From the NCBI GenBank assembly GCA_964394795.1, contig CAYMYX010000005.1, positions 1-64,000 of the forward strand: a stretch of DNA of 64,000 bases. Direction: 5' to 3'. The notes under the pieces are model-generated. The model saw only the letters and a list, made by a program, of their open reading frames with translations. It searched no databases and had not been told where the DNA came from. Made by a program: the position numbers and the translations under genes. Source of the DNA: CAYFUF01 sp964394795 (GTDB taxonomy: Bacteria > Bacillota > Clostridia > Tissierellales > Peptoniphilaceae). Of the stretch, positions 32,611 through 41,290 are shown one piece after another (position 1 is the first letter of the stretch; the number at the start of each line of letters is the position of its first letter).

Positions 32611-33690
32611 ATGAATGATCAGAAGTACATGATGAGGGCCATCGAGTTGGCAAAAAAGGCTAAGGGTGCTGTTTCCCCTAACCCTCTCGTCGGTGCCGTC
32701 ATTGTGAAAGATGGCCGCATTATAGGTGAAGGTTACCATGTTACTTATGGCGGCCTCCATGCAGAGATGGCTGCATTAGCAGCAGCAACGGAAGATCCTC
32801 AGGGTGCTACTGTCTATGTCAACTTGGAGCCTTGTTGCCACGCTGGTAAGCAAGGGGCATGTTCCAAAGCCCTTATTGAGGCAGGTATCAGCCGGCTAGT
32901 TTATGGGTCCGTTGATCCTAATCCAAAAGTGGCGGGACAAGGCCTCCAGGAATTGCGTAGTGCTGGGATTCAAGTGGATGGCCCCCTTCTGGAAGAAGAG
33001 TGTCTAGATCTCAATCGGACTTTTAACCACTATATGACGACGGGTCTTCCCTATGTCGCTTTGAAATATGCGATGAGTATGGATGGGAAGATTGCGACGA
33101 AGGACAGCGATTCGCGATGGATTACATCAGATGAGGCAAATCGATTTGTGCATGAACTAAGAAATGATTATCAAGGAATCTTGGTTGGTATCGGAACGGT
33201 GCTGGCGGACGACCCCCTCCTCACTTGCCGAATTGAAGGTGGAGTCAACCCAACAAGAATTATCTTGGATGCTCATCTTCAAATTCCTATTGATTCCAAT
33301 ATTGCGCAAACGGCTAAGGTTGTTTCGACTCTGGTGTTTACAGGTAGTGGAGACACTGATCAGAGGAAACAACTGGAAGATCTGGGCATTGAAGTGTATC
33401 AAGCCAAATCAGTCGATGGAAAGCTTGACCTCAATGATGTTCTCCGTCAACTAGGCAAACTGAAGATCGCATCAATTCTCGTTGAAGGTGGAGCTCAAAT
33501 TCATGGGTCTTTCTTCGATGCCAACTTGGCTAATCGACTCTACGCCTTCATTGCACCGAAGATTATTGGTGGGCAGGGTTTGAGTCCTGTAGGCGGTATA
33601 GGCATTTCTAGGATAGCTGACGCTAAAACGTTAAAGACGGTTCGCACACAAAACTTGGGACCGGATCTATTGATAGAAAGTGAGGTTTAG
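32611..33690 (+). CDS. ribD: Bifunctional riboflavin deaminase/reductase RibD
   Basis: RibD performs the deaminase and reductase steps of riboflavin synthesis from GTP. The 359-residue protein has the cytidine-deaminase-like domain (1-about 145) with zinc ligands in HAEMAALAAATE near 42 and EPCCHAGKQGAC near 66. The reductase domain starts near 145 with PYVALKYAMSMDGKIAT and continues with GILVGIGTVLADDP and LVEGGAQIHGSF. GGGAGG precedes ATG 32611; an in-frame ATG nine codons earlier has no ribosome-binding site. It is first in the riboflavin operon and abuts ribE. Confidence 0.97.
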   Translation: MNDQKYMMRAIELAKKAKGAVSPNPLVGAVIVKDGRIIGEGYHVTYGGLHAEMAALAAATEDPQGATVYVNLEPCCHAGKQGACSKALIEAGISRLVYGSVDPNPKVAGQGLQELRSAGIQVDGPLLEEECLDLNRTFNHYMTTGLPYVALKYAMSMDGKIATKDSDSRWITSDEANRFVHELRNDYQGILVGIGTVLADDPLLTCRIEGGVNPTRIILDAHLQIPIDSNIAQTAKVVSTLVFTGSGDTDQRKQLEDLGIEVYQAKSVDGKLDLNDVLRQLGKLKIASILVEGGAQIHGSFFDANLANRLYAFIAPKIIGGQGLSPVGGIGISRIADAKTLKTVRTQNLGPDLLIESEV

Positions 33691-34338
33691 ATGTTTACCG
33701 GAATTGTAGAGGAGGTTGGCAAGCTTGCTTCCGTTCGGCCGGGCGCGAAATCTGCTAATTTGACTATTGCCTGCTCCCTCGTCCTCGATGGGTTGAATGT
33801 TGGTGACAGCATCGCCAGCAACGGTGTCTGCCTGACCGTGACTAGCTTTGATGCAAAGTCTTTCAGCTGCGACGTCATGCATGAGAGTATGAAAAGGACG
33901 ACGTTTCGGGGTATGGCCATCGGGTCTCCAATCAATCTGGAGCGGGCCATGCCCCTCAATGGCCGCTTCGGTGGACATATCGTATCGGGGCACATTGATG
34001 GACTGGGAAAAATTACGACCATGGAGAAAGATGATAACGCCGTTTGGTTTACGATCGCGACCGACCGGTCCATTCTCAAGTACATCATCGATAAAGGATC
34101 CATTGCCATAGACGGCATAAGCTTGACCGTTGCTAGGGTGAGCGACAGGGACTTTGCGGTATCCTGTATCCCCCACACTCTAGCGGTAACCACCTTCGGA
34201 CAAAAGAAGGTAGGCGACGAAGTCAACTTAGAGTGTGATCTTATTGGGAAATATGTGGAGAAACTTCTTTCATACCAAGAAGAAGATAAGTTAACAAGCG
34301 GAATCTCGAGAGACTTTCTCGCTGAACATGGTTTTTAG
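33691..34338 (+). CDS. ribE: Riboflavin synthase alpha subunit
   Basis: The 215-residue enzyme dismutates two lumazine molecules into riboflavin. The internal duplication of the lumazine-binding domain is visible: MFTGIVEEVGKLAS at the start is matched by FGGHIVSGHIDGLGKI near 94, and SNGVCLTVTSFD near 47 by IDGISLTVARVSD near 144. The first codon follows the ribD stop with no gap, indicating coupling. Confidence 0.97.
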   Translation: MFTGIVEEVGKLASVRPGAKSANLTIACSLVLDGLNVGDSIASNGVCLTVTSFDAKSFSCDVMHESMKRTTFRGMAIGSPINLERAMPLNGRFGGHIVSGHIDGLGKITTMEKDDNAVWFTIATDRSILKYIIDKGSIAIDGISLTVARVSDRDFAVSCIPHTLAVTTFGQKKVGDEVNLECDLIGKYVEKLLSYQEEDKLTSGISRDFLAEHGF

Positions 34339-34349
34339 AAAGGGAAATT

Positions 34350-35585
34350 ATGGAAATTATTGGGAGCAATATCAAAGTAATTAAAAGTGAAGCGGTTCAG
34401 TTGAACACCATAGAGGAAGCATTGGAAAGCTTGAAAAACAATGAAATCATACTCGTTATCGATGACCCGGATAGAGAAAATGAAGGCGACTTGATCTGTG
34501 CTGCAGAAACGGTCACCACCGAGCAGATTAACTTCATGGCGAAGCATGGGAAGGGTCTGATTTGCATGCCCATGTCTCTCGACTATATCAAAAGCCTGCA
34601 ATTACCTCAGATGGTCGTAAACAATACGGATAATCATGAGACCGCTTTTACCGTATCCATCGACCACATTGACACCAGTACGGGCATATCTGCGGAAGAT
34701 CGAGCTCTTACCGCAAGAAAAGTATGCGAAGAAGGCAATAACCCCTTAAACTTTCGCAGACCTGGTCACATGTTCCCCCTTCTTGCTAAGGATCACGGCG
34801 TCTTGGAGCGTAATGGCCACACCGAGGCGACAGTAGATTTAATGCGCCTAGCCGGTTTGAAGGAAGTCGGTATTTGCTGCGAAATTATGGCAGACGATGG
34901 CTACATGATGCGGACGAAAGAGTTAATTTCATTTGCAAAAGAGCACAATCTTGTCATCATCAGCATCAAGGATCTTCAATACTATCGAAAGAGGCACGAA
35001 ACACTGGTTGACCAAGTTTCGGACGTCAGCCTCCCCACCAAGCACGGCGACTTTCGAGCAAAAACTTTCGTCGACCAAGTGACGGGTGAGCACCATATCG
35101 CGTTAGTGAAAGGTGATATTGAAGATGGCGAGAACGTCCTATGCCGCGTCCACTCCGAGTGCCTAACCGGAGATGCATTTGGGTCCTACCGATGCGACTG
35201 TGGCGACCAGCTAGCTAGCTCCATGGAAATGATTGAGAAAGAAGGTCGAGGAATCGTCCTTTATATGCGCCAAGAAGGAAGAGGTATTGGCTTGGTCAAT
35301 AAGATAAAAGCTTATGAACTCCAGGACCAGGGCATGGACACCCTTGAGGCAAATCTGGCACTTGGTTTTCCAGGCGATGCTCGTGACTACTACATCGGCG
35401 CCCAAATCCTTCGCTCTTTAGGTGTGAAGACTCTCCGCCTCCTTACCAATAACCCGGACAAGGTGTACCAACTCAGTGATTATGGCATGGAAATCACCGA
35501 ACGGGTCCCTATCTGTATCGAAGCCAATGAAATCGACAAAACCTACTTAGAAACAAAAAAGACCAAAATGGGCCATATCCTCTAA
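34350..35585 (+). CDS. ribBA: Fused DHBP synthase/GTP cyclohydrolase II
   Basis: The 411-residue protein supplies both precursors of riboflavin. Residues about 15-215 are 3,4-dihydroxy-2-butanone 4-phosphate synthase, with the acidic loop DDPDRENEGDLICAAE near 37. Residues about 216-410 are GTP cyclohydrolase II, with zinc ligands in HSECLTGDAFGSYRCDCG near 271 and active-site MRQEGRGIGL near 308. TNNPDKVYQL near 370 binds the product. The N terminus is about ten residues longer than in B. subtilis RibBA. Third gene of the operon. Confidence 0.97.
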   Translation: MEIIGSNIKVIKSEAVQLNTIEEALESLKNNEIILVIDDPDRENEGDLICAAETVTTEQINFMAKHGKGLICMPMSLDYIKSLQLPQMVVNNTDNHETAFTVSIDHIDTSTGISAEDRALTARKVCEEGNNPLNFRRPGHMFPLLAKDHGVLERNGHTEATVDLMRLAGLKEVGICCEIMADDGYMMRTKELISFAKEHNLVIISIKDLQYYRKRHETLVDQVSDVSLPTKHGDFRAKTFVDQVTGEHHIALVKGDIEDGENVLCRVHSECLTGDAFGSYRCDCGDQLASSMEMIEKEGRGIVLYMRQEGRGIGLVNKIKAYELQDQGMDTLEANLALGFPGDARDYYIGAQILRSLGVKTLRLLTNNPDKVYQLSDYGMEITERVPICIEANEIDKTYLETKKTKMGHIL

Positions 35586-35609
35586 ACCATACATTCGAAA
35601 GGAAAAGAC

Positions 35610-36089
35610 ATGATAAGCGAAAAAATGAAAGTGTACGAAGGTAAGTACTTAGGTGGCGACAAGCGATTTGCAATAGTGGTATCTCGCTTCAATGAATTTA
35701 TCACGGGGAAACTACTAGGCGGTGCGATCGATGCATTGACCCGCCATGACGTCAAAGAAGAAAACATCGAAATCTACTGGGTTCCTGGCGCCTTTGAGAT
35801 TCCTTTGGTAGCAAAAAAACTAGCTCATCAAGAAAACGTAGATGCGGTGATTTGCTTAGGTGCGGTCATCCGTGGCTCAACCAGTCACTACGACTTGGTC
35901 TGCAATGAAGTCAGTAAGGGAGTCGCTCAAGTAAGCTTACAGAGTGAGCTACCAGTGATCTTCGGTCTTGTCACGACAGACACTATTGAACAAGCCATCG
36001 AAAGAGCGGGAACCAAAGCTGGCAATAAGGGTTATGATGCGGCAACCTCCGCGCTGGAGATGGTGAATCTGTTCGATGATTTGGTATAA
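35610..36089 (+). CDS. ribH: 6,7-dimethyl-8-ribityllumazine synthase
   Basis: The 159-residue enzyme condenses the RibD and RibB products and assembles into capsids in many bacteria. Conserved elements are FAIVVSRFNEFIT near 19, WVPGAFEIPLVAKKLA near 55, and CLGAVIRGSTSHYDLVCNEV near 81. It closes the riboflavin operon, 24 bases after ribBA, and is followed by a terminator. The first ATG is used; a second in-frame ATG five codons on is possible. Confidence 0.97.
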   Translation: MISEKMKVYEGKYLGGDKRFAIVVSRFNEFITGKLLGGAIDALTRHDVKEENIEIYWVPGAFEIPLVAKKLAHQENVDAVICLGAVIRGSTSHYDLVCNEVSKGVAQVSLQSELPVIFGLVTTDTIEQAIERAGTKAGNKGYDAATSALEMVNLFDDLV

Positions 36090-36123
36090 AAGCAAGGAAG
36101 AAGTAGAAAGTCAGCATATAGAA

Positions 36124-36155
36124 AAATGGGCGTCCGTTTCACGGGACGCCCATTT
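36124..36155. terminator. Terminator between ribH and msrAB
   Basis: A 12-bp perfect stem (36124-36135 with 36144-36155) with A and T flanks serves two converging transcripts, ribH on the plus strand and msrAB on the minus strand. Confidence 0.88.
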
Positions 36156-36171
36156 GCAATTTGATATCTAA

Positions 36172-37134
36172 TTACACGAAAGGTATATAGTCACCATACC
36201 CTTCCGCTTCCATCTCTTCCACAGGGATGAAACGAAGGGAAGCACCGTTAATACAGTAGCGGAGTCCGCCCTTTTGCGTTGGGCCGTCTTCAAAGACGTG
36301 ACCCAAATGGGTATCTGCATGTTCACTTCTTACTTCGACTCGGTGGCGATTGAAACTAAAGTCATCCTTGTATTCAATCTTGTTCTGGGTGATTGGCTTC
36401 GTGAAGCTTGGCCATCCACAACCGGCGTCGTACTTGTCCCTTGAGGAGAACAAGGGCTCGCCGCTGACAATATCTACATAGATGCCGGCGTCTTCCTTTT
36501 TGTCGTACTCGTGGGAGAAGGGAGCTTCCGTACCCGCTTCTTGTGTTACATAGTACTCTTCGTCAGACAACCTGGCACGAAGGTCTTCCTCACTTGGCTT
36601 CTCATAGGCTTCTGTTGCTTCTTGAAGTGGTTCGTCTGCTAGGGCTAGATCGATATGGCAGTAACCACCGGGATTCTTATCCAAGTATTTCTGGTGGTAG
36701 TCCTCGGCAGTGACGTAATTCGTGAGAGCTTCCAATTCAATAGCTATTGGCTCATTGTATTTCTTCTGCAGTTGCGCTAAGCTTCGCTCGGCTCGCTTAT
36801 GGGTCTCCTCGTCCAGATAATAAATCCCAGTGCGATACTGTCTGCCAATATCGTTGCCTTGGCGGTCTACGCTGGTTGGGTCAATAATCCGGTAAAAGTG
36901 CTGAAGGATTTCCTCCAGAGAGATGGTGTTCGCATCATAGACTAAACGGAGCGCTTCGGTGTGATCTGTTAAGAAAAGCTTACGATAGCTTGTCTCTTCA
37001 CTTTGTCCGTTGGCGTAGCCTACTTCTGTTTCTAGAATACCTTGGAGCTTTTGAAAATAACCTTCTACCCCCCAGAAGCAACCTCCGGCTAAAATGATTT
37101 CTTGTTTATCCTGGCATCTTCGCTTGAACTCCAT
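36172..37134 (-). CDS. msrAB: Fused peptide methionine sulfoxide reductase MsrA-MsrB
   Basis: The enzyme repairs S- and R-methionine sulfoxide in proteins. The 320-residue protein has MsrA at about 12-165, with catalytic cysteine in AGGCFWGVEGYF. MsrB occupies about 190-318, with GCGWPSFTKPI near 241, RVEVRSEHADTHLGHVF near 265, and the catalytic cysteine in LRYCINGASLRF. The structural zinc CxxC pairs of many MsrB proteins are absent. No signal peptide is seen. I chose ATG 37134, five bases after GGAGG; an in-frame TTG overlaps that site. It follows the P1B ATPase gene after 14 bases, apparently in the same operon. Confidence 0.95.
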   Translation of the reverse strand: MEFKRRCQDKQEIILAGGCFWGVEGYFQKLQGILETEVGYANGQSEETSYRKLFLTDHTEALRLVYDANTISLEEILQHFYRIIDPTSVDRQGNDIGRQYRTGIYYLDEETHKRAERSLAQLQKKYNEPIAIELEALTNYVTAEDYHQKYLDKNPGGYCHIDLALADEPLQEATEAYEKPSEEDLRARLSDEEYYVTQEAGTEAPFSHEYDKKEDAGIYVDIVSGEPLFSSRDKYDAGCGWPSFTKPITQNKIEYKDDFSFNRHRVEVRSEHADTHLGHVFEDGPTQKGGLRYCINGASLRFIPVEEMEAEGYGDYIPFV

Positions 37135-37148
37135 ATATACCTCCAAAT

Positions 37149-39074
37149 CTAATTCAAATCTGCTGTTGCTCTTTGATTTGTTGTCTTGTATTTACTGAGA
37201 ACGGAATAAATCCTGAAACTGTTGGCTATCGCGATGAGGGTAACTCCGACGTCACCAAATACAGCCGCCCACATGGGAATCAATCCAAAAGCAGATAGGA
37301 TTAGAAAAATTACTTTAATTCCTAAGGATATGGCGATGTTTTGTCTTGCTATCGTCAGTGTGACTTTAGCCAAGTCTATGGCCCGGACGATGGATGCGAG
37401 ATCATCATTGATCAGCACGACATCGCTGACTTCGATTGCTGCGTCGGATCCGATTCCGCCCATGGCAATCGAAACGTCACTGATTGCAAGCACAGGCGCA
37501 TCGTTTAGTCCGTCGCCCGCGAAAGCCAATTTCCGTTGGCTCTCATCGTTCTTTTCTTTTACCCAATTCAGCTTGTCTTGGGGCAGAAGTTCCGCATGAG
37601 TTTCGTCCAGTTGCAAGGTTGTTCCCACCTCATCGGCTACCAGCTTCGCATCGCCGGTCAGCATCACAATCTCTTCGATGCCCAGGGTGCGTAAATCGTT
37701 GATAACTTCTTCTGCATTCTCCTTGATCGTATCTTGGATAACAAAATGACCCAAATAGGCGATCCTGGGTTCAACTTGAGCAAGGTGGATAACAGTAGCT
37801 GCCTGCAGGTGGCAGGCGTCTTCCGAAGCTGCATCCTCAAGGTTGTATTCCCTCATCAATAAGGCGTTACCTGCGACATAAATACCCTGGTCGGTAGACC
37901 CTTGTATTCCTTTACCGCTCAAGCTTTCAATTTCCTTAAGTCCTTGAAGGTCAGTTGCGCCAAGGTGATCGGCGTGGCGGACGATGGCTAAGGCTATGGG
38001 ATGGGTTGAACCTAATTCCATTTCCCTCGCTAAGGACAGGAGGGCCCTTTCATCGACCTTGTCAACGGCGTGGAGATCACTGACTTCGAATTTCCCTTTG
38101 GTTAGGGTGCCGGTCTTGTCCATGGCCAGTATCTTCACTTCACTCAATTTCTCAAAGACGTTGCCACCTTTCACCAGAATGCCCAGTCGGGACCCAACGC
38201 CGATTCCAATGACGAAGGACATCGGTACGGAGATGACGAAAGCGCAAGGGCAAGAAATAACCAGGAAGGTAAGCCCACGAATAAACCAATCTTGGGAGAA
38301 GCCGCCTGTAACAAATAATGGAATGATAAAGGCAATAATTATCGCTAAAACAACCACGATAGGCGTATATACTTTGGCAAACTTGGTGATGAAGGATTCC
38401 GTTTCTGCTTTATTTTCCGTCGCCTCCTCGATGAGGTCGATAATTCGACTGGCTGTCGAGTCTTGAGCCACAGCTGTTGCACGGACGATTAAGCGACCTT
38501 CTCCATTGATGGAGCCGGATAAAATCTGATCGTCAGCTTTTACCGACTTAGGATAGGATTCTCCGGTGAGGGCCGAGGTATCCAAGGTGCTTCGCCCTTC
38601 GATTATCACGCCATCCACAGGAACCCTTTCCCCAGATCGCATTTCCAGAAGGTCCCCCACCTCGATTTCATCCGGATCCACCTCTACCCTGGTGTCTCCC
38701 TCCAAACGGTAAGCAATGGGGGCCATGATATCCATCAAATCCGCTATGGATTTCCTAGACCGGTCGATTGCCCTATCCTGTAGCAGTTCACCGATTTGAT
38801 ACAGGACCATGACCAGGGCGGCTTCCATGTATTCACCTATGGCTAACGCCCCGATGGTGGCAATACTCATCAAAAAGTGTTCCGCAAATAAGCGGTTGTT
38901 CTTCACATTGACAACGGCCTGTAAAACAACATCAATGCCCGCTATTAACCATGCACCTACATACAGAATCCCTGTGATTAGGCCATCGGCTCCTGTGATG
39001 TCCAGAACAAGACCTAATACGGTGAGGATGACCCCCGCTATAACCCGCTGATTTCTCGTTTCCTCTAGTCTCAT
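37149..39074 (-). CDS. P1B-type heavy-metal ATPase (Zn/Cd/Pb class)
   Basis: This membrane pump uses ATP to export divalent soft metals. The 641-residue protein has eight predicted helices. The transport motif is SCPCAFVISVP near residue 274, the phosphorylation site DKTGTLTKG near 318, the HP locus GSTHPIALA near 354, and GDGLNDAPVLAISD near 524. The last helices carry the lysine (GIKVIFLIL) and the aspartate (FGDVGVTLIA) diagnostic of the P1B-2 (Zn/Cd/Pb) class. No metal-binding domain precedes the helices. That domain is a separate gene immediately upstream, overlapping by four bases (ATGA). Confidence 0.93.
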   Translation of the reverse strand: MRLEETRNQRVIAGVILTVLGLVLDITGADGLITGILYVGAWLIAGIDVVLQAVVNVKNNRLFAEHFLMSIATIGALAIGEYMEAALVMVLYQIGELLQDRAIDRSRKSIADLMDIMAPIAYRLEGDTRVEVDPDEIEVGDLLEMRSGERVPVDGVIIEGRSTLDTSALTGESYPKSVKADDQILSGSINGEGRLIVRATAVAQDSTASRIIDLIEEATENKAETESFITKFAKVYTPIVVVLAIIIAFIIPLFVTGGFSQDWFIRGLTFLVISCPCAFVISVPMSFVIGIGVGSRLGILVKGGNVFEKLSEVKILAMDKTGTLTKGKFEVSDLHAVDKVDERALLSLAREMELGSTHPIALAIVRHADHLGATDLQGLKEIESLSGKGIQGSTDQGIYVAGNALLMREYNLEDAASEDACHLQAATVIHLAQVEPRIAYLGHFVIQDTIKENAEEVINDLRTLGIEEIVMLTGDAKLVADEVGTTLQLDETHAELLPQDKLNWVKEKNDESQRKLAFAGDGLNDAPVLAISDVSIAMGGIGSDAAIEVSDVVLINDDLASIVRAIDLAKVTLTIARQNIAISLGIKVIFLILSAFGLIPMWAAVFGDVGVTLIAIANSFRIYSVLSKYKTTNQRATADLN

Positions 39075-39286
39075 TGGATTGTACAGTAGGGTTCTATGGA
39101 TGAGATAATCTTCTGAAGCTCATCCTTAGCGGGTAGGTCTTCGGCTGAGTCTGCTTCCAAAGTCATCTTCGCCAACATAAAGTTCACCTTGGCTGATTTG
39201 ACGCCATCTAAGGCTTGAATTGCTTCCTGCATCTGATTCGCGCAGTTTGCACAGCCCAATTTATTTAATCTATATACTTTTTTCAT
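39071..39286 (-). CDS. Stand-alone HMA-type metal-binding protein
   Basis: The 71-residue protein is a single heavy-metal-associated ferredoxin-like domain, with the metal site LGCANCANQMQEAI near residue 11. It is what the N terminus of CadA/ZntA usually contains, here as a separate small protein. It probably delivers metal to, or regulates, the ATPase encoded next. It overlaps the ArsR-type regulator by 17 bases and the ATPase by four, so all three should be translated together. Confidence 0.9.
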   Translation of the reverse strand: MKKVYRLNKLGCANCANQMQEAIQALDGVKSAKVNFMLAKMTLEADSAEDLPAKDELQKIISSIEPYCTIQ

Positions 39287-39641
39287 TGGTTACTCCAAAT
39301 CTATCCTCTAGGATGTGGTCTCCTCCCTGGTCGATGATGTCGACAACATGGTCATCTGACAGGTAATAATAAATATATTTTCCTTCTCTACGAGTTCGAA
39401 CAAGGTCGTTTTGTCGCAGCGTTTTTAACTGGTGGGAAACCGCTGAAATGGACATATTTAAAGCTTGTGCAATATCCGTTACATTCATTTCCCTTAAACG
39501 TAGGAGCATCAATAGTTGCATCCTCGTCGTGTCACCAAAGATAGCGAAGAAATCAGCTAGCTTATTGACAAATTCGTCGTTTGGCATCTGTTGACTAATA
39601 TCTGTAAAGTTCTTTTCCGTCAGTGAATTCTTACTCGGCAT
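39270..39641 (-). CDS. ArsR/SmtB-family metal-sensing repressor (CzrA-like)
   Basis: The 123-residue winged-helix repressor should release DNA on binding metal. The DNA-binding part reads MNVTDIAQALNMSISAVSHQ then LKTLRQNDLVRTRREGKYIYYYL. The last helix has D-x-H-x10-H-x-x-E (DDHVVDIIDQGGDHILE), matching the alpha-5 zinc site of CzrA (D-x-H, H-x-x-H) except for Glu in the last position. The CadC-type cysteine site is absent. Start ATG 39641 follows GGAGAGGAG; an upstream in-frame ATG would run through the operator and promoter. It heads the metal operon. Confidence 0.9.
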   Translation of the reverse strand: MPSKNSLTEKNFTDISQQMPNDEFVNKLADFFAIFGDTTRMQLLMLLRLREMNVTDIAQALNMSISAVSHQLKTLRQNDLVRTRREGKYIYYYLSDDHVVDIIDQGGDHILEDRFGVTNEKSI

Positions 39642-39671
39642 GCGCTCTCCTCTCCCGAAATTTTCGTGCAC

Positions 39672-39693
39672 TGAAGCGATCATCAATCGTTCA
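39672..39693. promoter_or_regulatory. Candidate operator of the ArsR-type repressor
   Basis: The sequence TGAAGCGAT-CATCA-ATCGTTCA is an imperfect inverted repeat bounded by TGAA and TTCA, the hallmark of ArsR-family operators. One arm has an extra base. It lies about 20 bases downstream of the predicted transcription start of the arsR-type gene. Confidence 0.5.
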
Positions 39694-39718
39694 TTTGCAC
39701 ACTTGTTCAACTGTCTTA

Positions 39719-39747
39719 AGTATAGGACAGACGACATTCCTTGTCAA
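39719..39747 (-). promoter_or_regulatory. Promoter of the metal-resistance operon
   Basis: The minus strand reads TTGACA (39747-39742), 17 bases, then TATACT (39724-39719). This is close to ideal and about 80 bases before the repressor start, consistent with tight repression being needed. Confidence 0.85.
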
Positions 39748-39753
39748 CAGAAA

Positions 39754-39776
39754 AAGACCCGACGTAGTCGAGTCTT
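39754..39776 (-). terminator. Terminator after trkH
   Basis: A 10-position stem with one mismatch (39754-39763 with 39767-39776) is followed on the minus strand by five T. It ends the long rnr-smpB-gtrA-trkA-trkH transcript just before the metal operon promoter. Confidence 0.75.
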
Positions 39777-39811
39777 AATAAAGATATTATTTTCTTTTAT
39801 CATAGGCACAG

Positions 39812-41290
39812 TTATAGCCCGCGGCGCTTTGGACTTCGTAAACTTCCCTTTTTGACCCAAGTTAACGGATTAAACAAGACAAAAACAGGAATGATTTCCA
39901 AACGGCCGATATACATGATGAAGCTCAACAGAATTTTTGAGAAGTCGCTAAACCAAGAAAAATTTTGTGTCGCCCCTACCGCATTGATACCGGGTCCCAC
40001 GTTATTAATGGTAGCCAAGATTGTCGAAAAGGCGGAAACGAAGTTAGGCGAATCCAAGGAGATTAGAAGCAAGGATAAGCCAAACACAAAGATATAGAGG
40101 GCAAAGAAATTAACTACCGACCTCAGTGTCTTCTTATCCAAAATCTGTCCCTCGTAACTGATTGCCTGCACACGATTTGGATTCTTAGCATACTTGATTT
40201 CAGCCCTTGCCGTCTTTAGCAAGATTAATACGCGGCTGACTTTGACACCACCAGCAGTAGATCCTGCCATTCCACCCACGAACATCAGACCCATAAGGAT
40301 GATATGGGAGAATAGCGGCCACATATCGTAGTCCACGGTGATATAAGTTGTTGTGGTGATAAAGGAGGTGACCGTGAAACTGACATCCCGAAACAGTTTG
40401 GCAATGCTTTCATACTGGCTAGCTAAGTTAATCATTATGAGGATAATCGAACTAATGAGAATAATAAAGTATGCCTTCAGTTCCTCACTCTTGAAGATAT
40501 CCTTCGCCCGTCCTAATAAAATCATGTAGTACAGGTGGAAGTTAACGCCGAATAAAAGCATGGCGATGCCCACAACGACCTCAGAATAAAGGTCATTATA
40601 GAATAGAATGCTGGTATTCTTTATGCCAAAACCCCCGGTTCCTGCAGCACCAAATACGTGAAGTATAGAATCAAAGAGGTCCATTGGACCCAGAGCCAAA
40701 ATGATGATAAAGAATATCGTCATGACTAAGTAAATCCGATAAAGGATTTTTGCTGTATCCGAAATCTTGCTCGCTAACTTACCAAAGGTGGGACCTGTTG
40801 CCTCTACCTTCATAACCTGTGTCATATTGCTGCCGGAAGCTGGAAGGATGGCCAACGCAAAGACGACCACACCGAGGCCGCCGATAAAAAGGGTGAAGCT
40901 CCGCCAAAAGAGGATAGACTTGCTTATGGCTTCCACGTTGGCAATGACGGTAGATCCCGTTGTGGTAAAGCCGGACATCGTTTCAAAGAAACTATCTACA
41001 TAACTAGGCAATGTCCCAGATAACATATATGGCAAGGCCCCGAAAATGGAGTAAACAAGCCACACTAAGGCGGTGATGACCAAGGCCTCTTTTGCGCCAA
41101 GAAATTCATTATATTTTGAGGTAGCAATAAACTTACCTGCTAAGAAACTAAGAACGATGGGGATGAGGAAGCTGAGTTGATTTCGCAAACCTTCCTGGTA
41201 GAGGATAGAGACCAGAAGGGGTGCAATCAGTAGGATGGCCAGTAATTGGAGCAGCCTACCTATCGTGTTTCGGATTATTGAGGTATTCAT
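39812..41290 (-). CDS. trkH: Potassium uptake channel subunit TrkH
   Basis: The 492-residue membrane protein forms the K+-conducting pore of the Trk/Ktr system. It has about ten to twelve helices and four pore-loop repeats. Recognisable filter regions are MSGFTTTGSTVI near 107, FGAAGTGGFGIKN near 214, DVSFTVTSFITTTTYI near 300, and TINNVGPGINAVG near 435. GGMAGSTAGGVKVSR near 342 is typical of TrkH. Its start overlaps the trkA stop by four bases (ATGA), so pore and regulator are co-translated. Confidence 0.95.
   Translation of the reverse strand: MNTSIIRNTIGRLLQLLAILLIAPLLVSILYQEGLRNQLSFLIPIVLSFLAGKFIATSKYNEFLGAKEALVITALVWLVYSIFGALPYMLSGTLPSYVDSFFETMSGFTTTGSTVIANVEAISKSILFWRSFTLFIGGLGVVVFALAILPASGSNMTQVMKVEATGPTFGKLASKISDTAKILYRIYLVMTIFFIIILALGPMDLFDSILHVFGAAGTGGFGIKNTSILFYNDLYSEVVVGIAMLLFGVNFHLYYMILLGRAKDIFKSEELKAYFIILISSIILIMINLASQYESIAKLFRDVSFTVTSFITTTTYITVDYDMWPLFSHIILMGLMFVGGMAGSTAGGVKVSRVLILLKTARAEIKYAKNPNRVQAISYEGQILDKKTLRSVVNFFALYIFVFGLSLLLISLDSPNFVSAFSTILATINNVGPGINAVGATQNFSWFSDFSKILLSFIMYIGRLEIIPVFVLFNPLTWVKKGSLRSPKRRGL

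Noticed and set aside
39270..39737. Longer form of the ArsR-type regulator from 39737
   Set aside because: The extra 32 codons cover the predicted promoter and operator, and the internal ATG has a much better ribosome-binding site.
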